Positions 23,882 to 31,869 of a stretch of 44,778 bases of DNA are shown piece after piece (the first letter of the stretch is position 1; every line of letters starts with the position of its first letter). Source of the DNA: Mesorhizobium sp. M7A.F.Ca.US.006.01.1.1 (GTDB lineage Bacteria; Pseudomonadota; Alphaproteobacteria; Rhizobiales; Rhizobiaceae). Location: NCBI RefSeq assembly GCF_003997935.1, contig NZ_RZQL01000020.1:1-44778 (forward strand), given 5' to 3'. The notes beneath the pieces were generated by a model. It saw only the letters and a list, made by a program, of their open reading frames with translations. It did not search any database and was not told the DNA's origin. The position numbers and the translations under genes are program-made.

Positions 23882-25282
23882 GTGCGCTTTTCCGCGGCCA
23901 CGACTGCCGGGCGGTTCTTGCCGCAGCGTTGGGCGCTGCGCATGGGGCCGTTGCTTGGCCGCATCGATGCTGTGCTGTTCACCGCCGACGAGCGCGGCGA
24001 GGCGAGCCGCATGTCGGTCATCGCCTTCTCGGTCCGCATCGTCAGCGCCGTCATCGCCTTCGTCAGCCAGGTGCTGATGGCACGCTGGATGGGCTCGTTC
24101 GAATACGGTATCTTCGTCCTCGTCTGGGTGACGATGGTCATCGTCGGAAACCTCGCCTGCCTGGGCTTCCACACCTCCGTCATCCGCTACATTCCCGAAT
24201 ACCGTGAGCGCGGCTTGATGGATGAGCTGCGAGGCATCGTGCTGGCCAGCCGCCTGTTCGTGCTGATCGCCTCGACGCTGATTGCCGGGCTCGGCGCGCT
24301 CGGCGTCTGGCTGGCGGCACCCTGGATCGAAAACTACTATGTGATTCCGTTCATCCTCGGCGTCATCTGCCTGCCGATGATCGCCATGTCCGACCTTCTG
24401 TCGGGCCTGGCACGCGCCAACAGCTGGGCGCTGTTTGCCCTGTCGCCGACCTATCTGGTGCGGCCGGTGCTGATCCTGCTGTTCATGGCGCTGATGCTGT
24501 TTGCGGGCTACGCACCCGATGCCAGGACCGCAATCTTCGCCTCGATCGCCGCCACCTACGTCACCACGCTGGGACAACTCATCGGTGTCACCCAGCGCAT
24601 GGAACGGCAGATCCCGGCGGGGCCGATGAAGGTCCATTTCGCGCAATGGTTCATCGTCTCGCTGCCGATCTTCCTGGTCGAGAGCTTCTTCTTCCTGCTG
24701 ACCAATGCCGACGTGCTGATGGTCGGCGCCTATATGGACCCCAACGACGTCGCCATCTATTTCGCCACCGTGAAGACGCTGGCGCTGGTGCATTTCGTCT
24801 ATTTCGCCGTCAAGGCAGGCGTTGCCCAGCGCTATGCGCAATTCACCCATGGCGATCCGAAAAGGCTCGCCGCCTTTGCCCGCGAGACGGTGTCGTGGAC
24901 GTTCTGGCCCTCGCTGTTGATGGCGCTGCTGGTGCTAGCGCTCGGCGAGCCGATGCTGGTGCTGTTCGGCCCGGAATTCACATCAGGCTATCCGCTGCTG
25001 TTCCTGCTCGTCTTCGGCGTCGTGGCGCGCGCCGCCGTCGGCCCCTGCGAAAGCCTGCTGACGATGAGCGGCAACCAGAACATCTGCGCTGCCGTCTATG
25101 CCATGACGCTGGCCTTCAACATCGCCCTCAACGTGGTGCTGATCCCGATGTTCGGCCTGTGGGGCGCGGCGATGGCCACCGCCTTTGCCATGATCTTCGA
25201 AGCCGGCGCGCTCTCCTTCACGGTGTGGCGCAAGCTCGGCATCGTCATGCTCATCTTCTTAGCCCCGAAAGGAGCCGCGTGA
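23882..25282 (+). CDS. Polysaccharide biosynthesis flippase (MATE-like/Wzx-type)
   Basis: An integral membrane protein (466 aa) with about 12-14 helices, of the oligosaccharide flippase (Wzx/MOP) superfamily. Typical stretches are RIVSAVIAFVSQVLMARWMG at the first helices, the Wzx-like FGLWGAAMATAFAMIFEAGA near the end, and LTNADVLMVGAYMDPNDVAIYF in the middle, where flippases carry an ADxxxxG pattern. It probably moves a lipid-linked glycan across the inner membrane for surface polysaccharide. I chose GTG at 23882, which has GGAGAG upstream; ATG at 23942 is an alternative. It shares one base (TGATG) with the next gene, so the two proteins are coupled. Confidence 0.85.
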   Translation: MRFSAATTAGRFLPQRWALRMGPLLGRIDAVLFTADERGEASRMSVIAFSVRIVSAVIAFVSQVLMARWMGSFEYGIFVLVWVTMVIVGNLACLGFHTSVIRYIPEYRERGLMDELRGIVLASRLFVLIASTLIAGLGALGVWLAAPWIENYYVIPFILGVICLPMIAMSDLLSGLARANSWALFALSPTYLVRPVLILLFMALMLFAGYAPDARTAIFASIAATYVTTLGQLIGVTQRMERQIPAGPMKVHFAQWFIVSLPIFLVESFFFLLTNADVLMVGAYMDPNDVAIYFATVKTLALVHFVYFAVKAGVAQRYAQFTHGDPKRLAAFARETVSWTFWPSLLMALLVLALGEPMLVLFGPEFTSGYPLLFLLVFGVVARAAVGPCESLLTMSGNQNICAAVYAMTLAFNIALNVVLIPMFGLWGAAMATAFAMIFEAGALSFTVWRKLGIVMLIFLAPKGAA

Positions 25283-26562
25283 TGGCTGCCATCCCGTTGC
25301 TTGAGGAAACCAGCGGCGGTACCGCCGGCGCCATGGTGTCTGGCCTTGCCGGGCTGACCCGCGACGCCGACCCCGCCCATATCGAGATCCTCGCCAACAA
25401 CCGGCCCGAGCGCAAGCTCGCCATCTACCCGGCATCCGCCGGTTTCGACCTGGTCGAGGAGCTGGATTATCTCTGCGCCCGCACGGTCGAGTCCAACGTG
25501 TTCTTCAACCCGCGTTTCCTTGCACCCGCCATGCCGCGGCTGGAGGATCGCGAGGTGCGGCTGGCGGTCATCCGCGACGGCGACGAATACCGCAACCGGC
25601 TGCGCCTTCTGGTGCCGTTCTCGGTTGAGCGGCCGGTGGTGCCGCTCGGCGTTCCGGTCATGCGCACATGGTCGAGCCCGTTCGGTCCGCTCGGCACGCC
25701 GCTGGTCGACCGCGACGATCCGGTCGGCGTCGTCGAGGACTTCTTCTCGATGCTGTCGCGCCCGCACCTCAAACTGCCGAAAGTGTTCGTCCTGCCCGAC
25801 ATCCGGCTCGATGGCCCGGTGGCGAGCCTGCTTGCCACCGTGGCCGAGGCGCGCGGCCTGATGCTGGTCACCACCGGCCAGACGCAGCGCCCGGCGCTGG
25901 AGAGTGAGCTCGACAGCGACGATTATCTGAAGGCCTCGCTGCGCGCGCACCATTATCGCGAGTTCCGCCGGCTGAAGCGGCGCCTCGGCGACCTCGGCAG
26001 GCTGGAGCATGTCGTGGCGCGCGGCCCTGAAGACATCCGTCACGCCATCGAAAGCTTCCTGACGCTGGAAGCGGCCGGCTGGAAGGGCCGCGAACGCACC
26101 GCCATGGCGATCGACCGCTTCCGCGCCGCCTTCGCCCGCGAAGCCGTGCACCGGCTGGCCGAGCAGGACATGTGCCGCATCCACTCGCTGACGCTCGACG
26201 GCCGCACCATCGCCTGCCTGATCGTCTTCGTCGAAGCCGGCATCGCCTACACCTGGAAGACCGCCTATGACGAAACGCTGGCCAGCTATTCGCCGGGCAC
26301 GCTGCTGATGATCGAGGTGACCAGGCAGCATCTCGACGATCCCAACATCATGATGACCGATTCCTGCGCGGTGCCCGACCATCCGGTGATGAGCCGGCTA
26401 TGGGCCGAGCGCAAGCCGATGGGCACGCTGGTGATCGGGCTGACGCCGGACGCCGACCGCCTCACCCGCCAGGCCGCCTCGCAACTGCATCTCTACCGCG
26501 AAACCCGCAACATGGCCCGCCTGCTGCGCAACCGGATGAAGAGCTTGCTGGGACGGCGGTAA
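25282..26562 (+). CDS. GNAT/BioF2-like acyltransferase (CelD-type)
   Basis: A 426-aa protein with an Acetyltransf_6/BioF2-like (FemAB-related) fold. The N-terminal half has LARTVESNVFFNPRFLAP-like FFNPRFLAPAMPRLEDREVR. The C-terminal half shows YREFRRLKRRLGDLG, LTLEAAGWKGRERTAM and the catalytic-domain ending LTLDGRTIACLIVFVEAGIA, TWKTAYDETLASYSPGTLLM and DSCAVPDHPVMSRLWAERK. Relatives are linked to exopolysaccharide modification. The start overlaps the flippase stop by one base, which supports joint work on one polysaccharide: the flippase exports it and this enzyme acylates it. Donor and acceptor are not deducible. No glycosyltransferases are in the window. Confidence 0.85.
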   Translation: MAAIPLLEETSGGTAGAMVSGLAGLTRDADPAHIEILANNRPERKLAIYPASAGFDLVEELDYLCARTVESNVFFNPRFLAPAMPRLEDREVRLAVIRDGDEYRNRLRLLVPFSVERPVVPLGVPVMRTWSSPFGPLGTPLVDRDDPVGVVEDFFSMLSRPHLKLPKVFVLPDIRLDGPVASLLATVAEARGLMLVTTGQTQRPALESELDSDDYLKASLRAHHYREFRRLKRRLGDLGRLEHVVARGPEDIRHAIESFLTLEAAGWKGRERTAMAIDRFRAAFAREAVHRLAEQDMCRIHSLTLDGRTIACLIVFVEAGIAYTWKTAYDETLASYSPGTLLMIEVTRQHLDDPNIMMTDSCAVPDHPVMSRLWAERKPMGTLVIGLTPDADRLTRQAASQLHLYRETRNMARLLRNRMKSLLGRR

Positions 26563-26634
26563 GATTGCCGGATCTGGCAGGCTGAACCAGAACGCAGTCT
26601 CCTGTGGTCAGTGAGCCTGGCGATGCTGAAAAAA

Positions 26635-26719
26635 TGGTGCCCCTAGCCGGAATCGAACCAGCACTCCTTGCGGAACTCGATTTTGAGTCGAGCGCGTCTA
26701 CCAATTCCGCCATAGGGGC
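26635..26719 (-). tRNA. tRNA-Leu (anticodon CAA)
   Basis: An 85-base class II tRNA on the minus strand. The acceptor stem GCCCCTA pairs with TAGGGGC, the D-loop contains TTGGTAGACGC, and the anticodon stem CTCGA/TCGAG closes the loop CTCAAAA, which gives anticodon CAA reading UUG leucine codons. A long variable arm (GTTCCGCAAGGAGT) is as expected for leucine. The T-arm is GCTGGTTCGATTCCGGC, and CCA is encoded. A run of six T follows the CCA and would stop transcription. Confidence 0.97.
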
Positions 26720-26747
26720 TCAGGCCGGGCGGCCTGGATGGCGCGGG

Positions 26748-26775
26748 ACTATACGGTTGGAGGGCTGTTCGTCAA
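26748..26775 (-). promoter_or_regulatory. Promoter of the tRNA-Leu gene
   Basis: On the minus strand TTGACG (26775-26770) and TATAGT (26753-26748) are separated by 16 bases, ending about 30 bases upstream of the mature tRNA 5' end. Spacing and match are good for a housekeeping promoter. The rest of 26776-26995 shows no gene or clear element. Confidence 0.6.
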
Positions 26776-26995
26776 CTGGCCAATTCTCCAGTGCCTCCAA
26801 GATGCGACCAAACTGCGCCTTCCGATTTCGTGACGGGGCTGCCATTGTGCAGCGCGGAAAATCTTTCTAGACAGGCGGCGCATCAAAGCGCGGCACGTCT
26901 GCGGGGACGGATGGCGTGCTCTGGGTCTTTGTTCGGTGCATGCCATTACACCCCAGCCTGCCTGCGCAATGGAACGACACGCATTAGGAGTGCCG

Positions 26996-27583
26996 ATGCT
27001 TCGCGGACTTTACGACTGGACCTTGTCGCTGGCGGCCCGCAAATCCGCCGAATGGTGGCTGGCCTTCATCGCCTTCGTCGAAAGCTCGGTGTTCCTGGTG
27101 CCGGCCGACGTGCTCTATCTGCCGATGGCGCTGTCGCGGCCGGATCGCGCCTACCGCTATGCGCTGATCGCCACCGTCGCCTCGGTGCTGGGCGGCATCG
27201 CCGGCTGGTTCATCGGCCACTACGCCTATGACGCGGTGGCGAGGCCGATCCTCGAATTCTACGGCAAATATGACGAGTTCGAGCAACTGCGCGCAGGGGC
27301 AGGCGTCGGCTTCATCGTCCTGATGCTGATCACGTCGGGCGCTGCCCATCTGCCGCCGATCAAGGTGGTGACGATCCTGTCCGGCGTCATCGGCGTCAAT
27401 TTGCTGCTGTTCATCGTGCTGGCGATCGTGGCCCGCGGTGCCCGCTTCCTGCTGCTGGCCTGGCTGCTGCGCCACTATGGCGAACCGATCCGCGAATTCA
27501 TCGAAAAGCGCCTCGGTCTCATCGCCGGCGCCGGCGCGGCTGCCCTGATTTTGCTCTATATCCTGGTCAAATACGCGTTCTGA
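26996..27583 (+). CDS. YqaA/DedA-like inner membrane protein
   Basis: A 195-aa membrane protein of the YqaA type (related to the DedA/VTT group). It has several helices with charged turns: WWLAFIAFVESSVFLVPADV near the N-terminus, ATVASVLGGIAGWFIGHYAYD in the middle and a C-terminal hydrophobic tail LILLYILVKYAF. The ESxxxxxPxD pattern in the first loop is the most recognisable feature. VTT proteins are implicated in lipid scrambling; the role here is unproven. ATG at 26996 is preceded by TAGGAG at good spacing; an upstream in-frame ATG at 26936 is less likely. dsbB follows 34 bases later, and the two are often paired in rhizobia. Confidence 0.88.
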   Translation: MLRGLYDWTLSLAARKSAEWWLAFIAFVESSVFLVPADVLYLPMALSRPDRAYRYALIATVASVLGGIAGWFIGHYAYDAVARPILEFYGKYDEFEQLRAGAGVGFIVLMLITSGAAHLPPIKVVTILSGVIGVNLLLFIVLAIVARGARFLLLAWLLRHYGEPIREFIEKRLGLIAGAGAAALILLYILVKYAF

Positions 27584-27617
27584 ACAGAACCATTGCGAGC
27601 CGGACGGACCGATTGAA

Positions 27618-28136
27618 ATGACAGCGACCATGAATGCCGACACCGGACGCCAGCGCACGCTGACCGCCTTGTTCCTCGCCGTCGCCATGGCCGCCACCGT
27701 TGGCTCGGCGCTCGGCTTCCAGTATCTCGGCGGCTATATCCCCTGCCACCTCTGCCTCGAACAGCGCACGCCCTACTATATCGGCGTGCCGCTGATGGTG
27801 CTGGCGGTGATTGCATCGATGCTGCACGCACCCAGCTGGCTGACGCGCGGCCTGCTGGCCGTCGGCGGCCTCCTGATGCTCTACGGCCTCTATCTCGGCG
27901 TCTACCACTCCGGCGTCGAATGGCAGTGGTGGGCCGGCCCGACCGATTGTACCGCAGGCGCCGGACCGGTCGACACCGGCGGCAAGGGCGTGCTCGACGC
28001 GCTCGACAAATTCGTGCCGCCGTCCTGCGACAAGGCCGCATTGCGCATCCTCGGCCTGTCCCTGGCCGGCTGGAACGCCATCGCCAGCCTGATCCTCGCC
28101 GCAGTCGCCTTCCGCGGCGCCCTCACCCGCGACTAA
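27618..28136 (+). CDS. dsbB: Disulfide bond formation protein B
   Basis: DsbB-type oxidase (172 aa) passes electrons from the periplasmic oxidase DsbA to ubiquinone, keeping DsbA able to make disulfides. There are four transmembrane helices. The first periplasmic loop has the CHLC pair (C43, C46), and the second loop has C111 and C137 (PTDCTAG, PPSCDKA), giving the four redox cysteines the family needs. GLYLGVYHSGVEWQWWAGP is the typical helix 3/loop sequence. It is probably co-transcribed with the YqaA-like gene. The ubiquinone it would use is made with the help of UbiG from this window. Confidence 0.94.
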   Translation: MTATMNADTGRQRTLTALFLAVAMAATVGSALGFQYLGGYIPCHLCLEQRTPYYIGVPLMVLAVIASMLHAPSWLTRGLLAVGGLLMLYGLYLGVYHSGVEWQWWAGPTDCTAGAGPVDTGGKGVLDALDKFVPPSCDKAALRILGLSLAGWNAIASLILAAVAFRGALTRD

Positions 28137-28229
28137 GCCTGTTCGATCGAACAGCGCGACACAGAGTTCGCGCAAAAATTCGCCGGGCTGAGTCGGATGG
28201 CGCGGCTTTCGACGTCCGAGCCAGGTCGA

Positions 28230-28390
28230 CCCCCACTCCGTCTCGGCTTCGCCGAGCCACCTCTCCCCCGATCGACGGGGTAGAGGAAGGGCGCGAACCT
28301 GTTGTAGCCAGCGCTCCTCCGAGAGAGGCTCCTTTCCTCTCCCTCCGGAGGGGGGAGAGGTGGCTCGGCGAAGCCGAGACGGAGTGGGGG
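28230..28390. repeat. Long inverted repeat with near-perfect arms of about 38 bases
   Basis: This lies in the 326-base gap 28137-28462 between dsbB and the HNH gene. The left arm starts at 28230 (CCCCCACTCCGTCTCGGCTT onward) and runs to about 28268. The right arm, from about 28352 to 28390, is its reverse complement. Each arm also contains a smaller palindrome (CTCGGCTTCGCCGAG). The inner 80 bases hold further palindromic pieces (CCTCTCCCTCCGGAGGGGGG). Such paired copies look like a non-autonomous dispersed repeat or a fold-back structure. I see no gene inside. Confidence 0.75.
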
Positions 28391-28462
28391 AAGCCGGTCC
28401 TTAAGCGCGAAGCCGCTGATAAGTGAGCGCGAGGCGGCCAGCATGGCGGATTGTGCCGAACT

Positions 28463-29020
28463 CTAGGGTTCGAGTTCGACATCCCAGTACAGATAATCCA
28501 TCCAGCTCTCATGCAGATGGTTGGGCGGGAACAGGCGGCCATTGTTGTGCAGATCGTGCACCGTCGGCTGGAAAGGCTTCTGCAGCGGCCACATCTTGGC
28601 ATGCGCCGGCATCATGCCGCCCTTCCTCAAATTGCAGGGCGAGCAGGCGGCAACGACATTCTCCCATGTCGTCGCACCGCCGCGATGGCGGGGGATGACG
28701 TGATCGAAGGTCAGATCCTCCGGCGTGCCGCAATACTGGCACTGGAAGCGATCGCGCAGGAAGACGTTGAAGCGGGTGAAGGCCGGGTGCCTGGAGGGCT
28801 TCACATAGGCCTTCAGACTGACAACGCTCGGCAGCTTCATCGAGAAGGTCGGCGAGGAGACGGCGTGCTCGTATTCGGCGACGATGTTCACCCGGTCGAG
28901 GAACACCGCCTTGATGGCGTCCTGCCACGACCAGAGCGACAAGGGGTAATAGCTGAGCGGACGGTAATCCGCATTCAGCACCAGTGCTGGAAGCCCATCC
29001 GGAGATACGGCAACCGTCAC
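28463..29020 (-). CDS. HNH endonuclease
   Basis: A 185-aa HNH nuclease. The C-terminal HNH domain has a zinc site of two CxxC pairs (FQCQYCG and ACSPCNL) around the catalytic FDHVIPRHRGG and WENVVAAC. This arrangement is that of the stand-alone 5-methylcytosine-restriction-like (McrA/HNH_5) group common in Alphaproteobacteria. The N-terminus (LPALVLNADYRPLSYYPLSLWSW) is the usual one. No methyltransferase or phage gene is nearby, so a restriction or mobile role is not supported; a housekeeping repair role is possible. The GTG start at 29020 is preceded by an unusually strong AAGGAGGTG ribosome-binding site. Confidence 0.92.
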   Translation of the reverse strand: MTVAVSPDGLPALVLNADYRPLSYYPLSLWSWQDAIKAVFLDRVNIVAEYEHAVSSPTFSMKLPSVVSLKAYVKPSRHPAFTRFNVFLRDRFQCQYCGTPEDLTFDHVIPRHRGGATTWENVVAACSPCNLRKGGMMPAHAKMWPLQKPFQPTVHDLHNNGRLFPPNHLHESWMDYLYWDVELEP

Positions 29021-29148
29021 GTGTTCACCTCCTTGGTTCTAGACCCGAACGGCGCGGATACTGTAAGCCCGACATGACAGGGATGTGAAGCGGATTGTCG
29101 CGTCGCTGAAGCGCCAAAAATGCATGATTTTTATGATTCTTCGCGGAT

Positions 29149-29790
29149 TCAGGCCGGCGGCGCGGCGTCCCGCCCTCTGGTTTCACGATAATAGGACCAG
29201 AAAAGCCGCGATGCGACACCTCGCCACGGGCTCCATGATTCGGCCAATGCGATCAGTGTTTTCTCCGGCGGCCGCGGCTCGATGCCGAGCGCGTGGCCGA
29301 CCGCGCTCTGCAGCGCGACATCGCGCGCGGGGAAGATGTCGGGGTGCCCGGCGGCAAACAACAGGTACACTTCCGCCGTCCAGGGACCGATGCCGGACAC
29401 CGCCGTCATCGTCGTGATCGCCTCCTCGGCGTCGAGCGAACAGAGGTGATGCAGGTCGAGGCCATCGGCCACCGCCTGGGCAATTGCGATCAGGCCGCGC
29501 TGCTTCGGCCGCGACAGGCCGGCCTCGCGAAACATCTCTTCGCCGGCGGCAAGGATCGCCTGCGGCGTCAGCGGATCGACGAGCTTGGTCAGCCGGCCGA
29601 AGATGGCATCGGCACTGGCGCGGGACACTTGCTGCGAGACGACGATCGAGGCCAGGCTTCTGAAACCCGGCTCTGAGAGCCGCAGCGGCACCTCGCCGGC
29701 CATGCCGCGCACCTTCTCCAGGCGCGGGTCGATCACGCAAAGCGCATCGAGCCCCCGGGCAATGTCGTCTGATGTCACGATACGGCGCAT
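29149..29790 (-). CDS. DNA-3-methyladenine glycosylase II-like protein
   Basis: A 213-aa base-excision DNA glycosylase of the HhH-GPD superfamily, AlkA-like but without AlkA's N-terminal domain. The N-terminal half has RSLASIVVSQQVSRASADAIF. The helix-hairpin-helix reads AVSGIGPWTAEVYLLFA, followed by the catalytic aspartate in IFPARDVALQSAVG, and EKTLIALAESWSPWRGVASR ends the domain. It would remove alkylated purines such as 3-methyladenine. I chose ATG at 29790 (MRRIVTSDDIARG); a longer frame reaches 29901 but would overlap the divergent gluQ start. Confidence 0.93.
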   Translation of the reverse strand: MRRIVTSDDIARGLDALCVIDPRLEKVRGMAGEVPLRLSEPGFRSLASIVVSQQVSRASADAIFGRLTKLVDPLTPQAILAAGEEMFREAGLSRPKQRGLIAIAQAVADGLDLHHLCSLDAEEAITTMTAVSGIGPWTAEVYLLFAAGHPDIFPARDVALQSAVGHALGIEPRPPEKTLIALAESWSPWRGVASRLFWSYYRETRGRDAAPPA

Positions 29791-29863
29791 GCTTTCTTGT
29801 TCCTCGACCGTCGACAGGGTAGCAATTGGCGAAGCGCCGCAAAACATGATTGCCGCCTGAGAG

Positions 29864-30739
29864 ATGACACTCCTGACATTCCGTTTCGCGCCCAGCCCCA
29901 ACGGCGACCTGCATCTCGGCCACGCCTATTCGGCGCTGCTCAACCAGAAGCTGGCGGCACAGGCGGACGGCCGCCTGCTGCTGCGCATCGAGGATATCGA
30001 CACGACGCGCTGCACGCCGCAATTCGAGGCAGGCGTGCTTGCCGATCTGAAATGGCTGGGGCTTGGCTGGGAAGAGCCGGTGCGCCGCCAATCCGAGCAT
30101 TTCGCCGAATACCAGGCGGTGCTCGAGCGGCTGGTCCAGGAGGAACTCGTCTATCCCGCCTTCATGAGCCGTGGCGAGATCCGCGCCTTCATCACCGACA
30201 GCGAAAAGCGAGGGCGCGATTGGCCGCGCGATCCCGATGGCGTGCCGCTCTACCCCGCCGCGGACAAGGCGCTGCCGATCAGGGAACGCCAGCGTCGGAT
30301 AGCCGGGAATGCGCCCTTCGCCTGGCGGCTGGATGTCGATGCCGCCATGGCGCGCGTCGGCAAGGACCTGTCCTGGACGGAGTATTCCGACGAGACGCTC
30401 CTTGCGACGCGCTCGATCGAAGCTCGCCCGCGAGACTGGGGCGACGTGATCGTGGCGCGCCGCGACATCCCGACCAGCTACCACCTCGCCGTGGTCATGG
30501 ACGATGCGCAGCAAGGCGTCAGCCACGTCGTGCGCGGGCAGGATCTGTTTTCCGCCACCGGCGTCCAGCGCCTGCTGCAGGAACTCTTGGGGCTGCCGCA
30601 ATCCGCCTATTTCCATCATCGTCTCATCCTCGGGCCCGACGGACGAAAACTGTCGAAGAGCCTGGGCGATACCGGCCTTGCCGCCTTGCGCCATGCCGGA
30701 GCGTCGCCTGACGACATCAGGCGGATGGTCGGGCTTTGA
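29864..30739 (+). CDS. gluQ: Glutamyl-Q tRNA(Asp) synthetase
   Basis: GluQ-RS (291 aa) attaches glutamate to the queuosine base at position 34 of tRNA-Asp. It looks like the catalytic core of glutamyl-tRNA synthetase with no anticodon domain. Class I motifs are FAPSPNGDLHLGHAYSA (HIGH) and GPDGRKLSKSLGDT (KMSKS), plus RIEDIDTTR. Length is standard. In the region where E. coli GluQ-RS has a Cys-x-Cys ... Cys zinc site, this protein has VYPAFMSRGEIR and no cysteine, so the zinc site appears lost. The start ATG is at 29864. It is divergent from the glycosylase gene with 73 bases between starts. Confidence 0.93.
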   Translation: MTLLTFRFAPSPNGDLHLGHAYSALLNQKLAAQADGRLLLRIEDIDTTRCTPQFEAGVLADLKWLGLGWEEPVRRQSEHFAEYQAVLERLVQEELVYPAFMSRGEIRAFITDSEKRGRDWPRDPDGVPLYPAADKALPIRERQRRIAGNAPFAWRLDVDAAMARVGKDLSWTEYSDETLLATRSIEARPRDWGDVIVARRDIPTSYHLAVVMDDAQQGVSHVVRGQDLFSATGVQRLLQELLGLPQSAYFHHRLILGPDGRKLSKSLGDTGLAALRHAGASPDDIRRMVGL

Positions 30740-30792
30740 GCCCGGTGAGACCAGGGAACCACCCCCCAGATGCGCCGGGCGTTGAATTCCGG

Positions 30793-30806
30793 TGATCCAT
30801 GGATCA
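30793..30806. promoter_or_regulatory. Perfect 14-base palindrome before the EamA gene
   Basis: TGATCCATGGATCA at 30793-30806 is a perfect palindrome, 54 bases after the gluQ stop and 82 bases before the ATG of the EamA exporter. It could be an operator for a dimeric regulator. Nothing identifies the factor. Confidence 0.35.
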
Positions 30807-30887
30807 ACCGTTTCGCTTTGCGCGCCGGGGTGAACGGGATTAGAGCAGCGCCACGGCAATTCTCTCCAGTGCGGCGGACTCCGGAAC

Positions 30888-31784
30888 ATGCATAGCATCA
30901 AGCGGTTCATTCCCGCCACCTTCGTCGTCTTGTGGGCGACCGGCTTCATCGGCGCGCGCTACGCCATGCCATGGGCGGAGCCGTTCACCTTCCTCGCCGC
31001 ACGGTTCGTCATCGCCGCCATCCTGCTGGCTATCCTGATGCTTGTGCTGGGTTCGAAAAAAGCCACCCGCGAGGAGGCGCTGCATGCCACCGGCGCCGGC
31101 ATCCTGATGCACGGCGTCTATCTCGGCGCTGTCTTCTGGGCCATCCACAGGGGCATGCCGGCCGGCTTTTCGGCCCTGATCGTCGGCCTGCAGCCGCTGA
31201 TCACGGCGGTGCTTGCGGGCAAGTTCCTCGGCGAGGCGATCCTGCCGCGCCACTGGCTTGGCCTCGGCATCGGCCTCATCGGCATCGTCATCGTGCTGTG
31301 GCCGAAGCTCGGCGCGCTCGGCGGCGGCGTGACCGCGGCGACGCTGACCGCCTCGCTGGTCTCGGTGCTCGGCATGAGCGCCGGCACCATCTGGCAAAAG
31401 CGCTTTGCCTCCGGCGGCGACCTCGTCGCGGCGACCATGTGGCAATATGTCGGCGGTGGCTCGCTGATGCTCGTCGCCTCCCTCGCCTTCGAAACCCACA
31501 CGGTCGTCATCAACGGCGAACTCATCTTCGCCATGGCCTGGCTGGTTCTGGTGCTGTCGCTCGGCGCCATCTTCCTGCTGATGGTGATGATCCGCGACGG
31601 CGAGATGTCGAAAGTCGCCTCGCTGTTCTACCTGGTACCGGCGGTGACGGCGATCATTGCCTGGGCCCTGTTCGACGAACAGCTCAACGCGCTGCAGATT
31701 GCCGGCATGGCCATCACGACATTCGGCGTTGGCCTGGCAACGGCGCGACAGGCCAAGGGAAAAACTGTGGAATTGAGGAATTGA
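30888..31784 (+). CDS. EamA/DMT family transporter
   Basis: A 298-aa, ten-helix drug/metabolite transporter, different from the one at 8.4-9.3 kb. It begins MHSIKRFIPATFVVLWATGF, with VLWATGFIGARYAMPWAEP as the family's first EamA repeat. The second repeat includes LGMSAGTIWQKRFASGGDLV and FYLVPAVTAIIAWALFDEQLN. It probably exports a small metabolite; substrate unknown. The last codons (VELRN) and stop lie inside a run of three GGAATTGA repeats, so its C-terminus could change if the repeat number changes. It is convergent with the YihY gene. Confidence 0.92.
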   Translation: MHSIKRFIPATFVVLWATGFIGARYAMPWAEPFTFLAARFVIAAILLAILMLVLGSKKATREEALHATGAGILMHGVYLGAVFWAIHRGMPAGFSALIVGLQPLITAVLAGKFLGEAILPRHWLGLGIGLIGIVIVLWPKLGALGGGVTAATLTASLVSVLGMSAGTIWQKRFASGGDLVAATMWQYVGGGSLMLVASLAFETHTVVINGELIFAMAWLVLVLSLGAIFLLMVMIRDGEMSKVASLFYLVPAVTAIIAWALFDEQLNALQIAGMAITTFGVGLATARQAKGKTVELRN

Positions 31785-31866
31785 GGAATTGAGGAAGAAG
31801 CACAGACAGCGCCAGATATGGCCCACTTTTTCTCCAATTCTCAGTTCTTCAATTCTTCAATTCCAC
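31769..31866. repeat. Inverted array of 8-base repeats between convergent genes
   Basis: GGAATTGA is repeated three times in tandem at 31769-31792, then GGAAGAAG. At 31833-31866 the minus strand carries GGAATTGA, AGAATTGA, AGAACTGA and GAATTGG, the same unit in opposite orientation. The two arms can form a hairpin of about 26 bp (with G-U pairs) around a loop of about 40 bases. It sits between the EamA stop, which lies within the second unit, and the YihY stop. It may act as a bidirectional transcript-end structure. Confidence 0.75.
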
Positions 31867-31869
31867 CTG

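Noticed and set aside
28463..29020. HNH nuclease as part of a restriction or phage-defence island
   Set aside because: No methyltransferase, helicase, integrase or other defence gene is adjacent. The neighbours (dsbB, glycosylase, gluQ) are housekeeping, and this HNH type is widespread in alphaproteobacteria.
29036..29050. GTTC-N7-GAAC before the HNH gene as a LexA (SOS) box
   Set aside because: Alphaproteobacterial LexA boxes are direct repeats (GTTC-N7-GTTC). Here the halves are inverted, so SOS control of the HNH gene is not supported despite a neighbouring DNA repair gene.
31769..31866. Tandem repeats as a CRISPR array
   Set aside because: Units are 8 bases with no spacers, and no cas genes are in the window.
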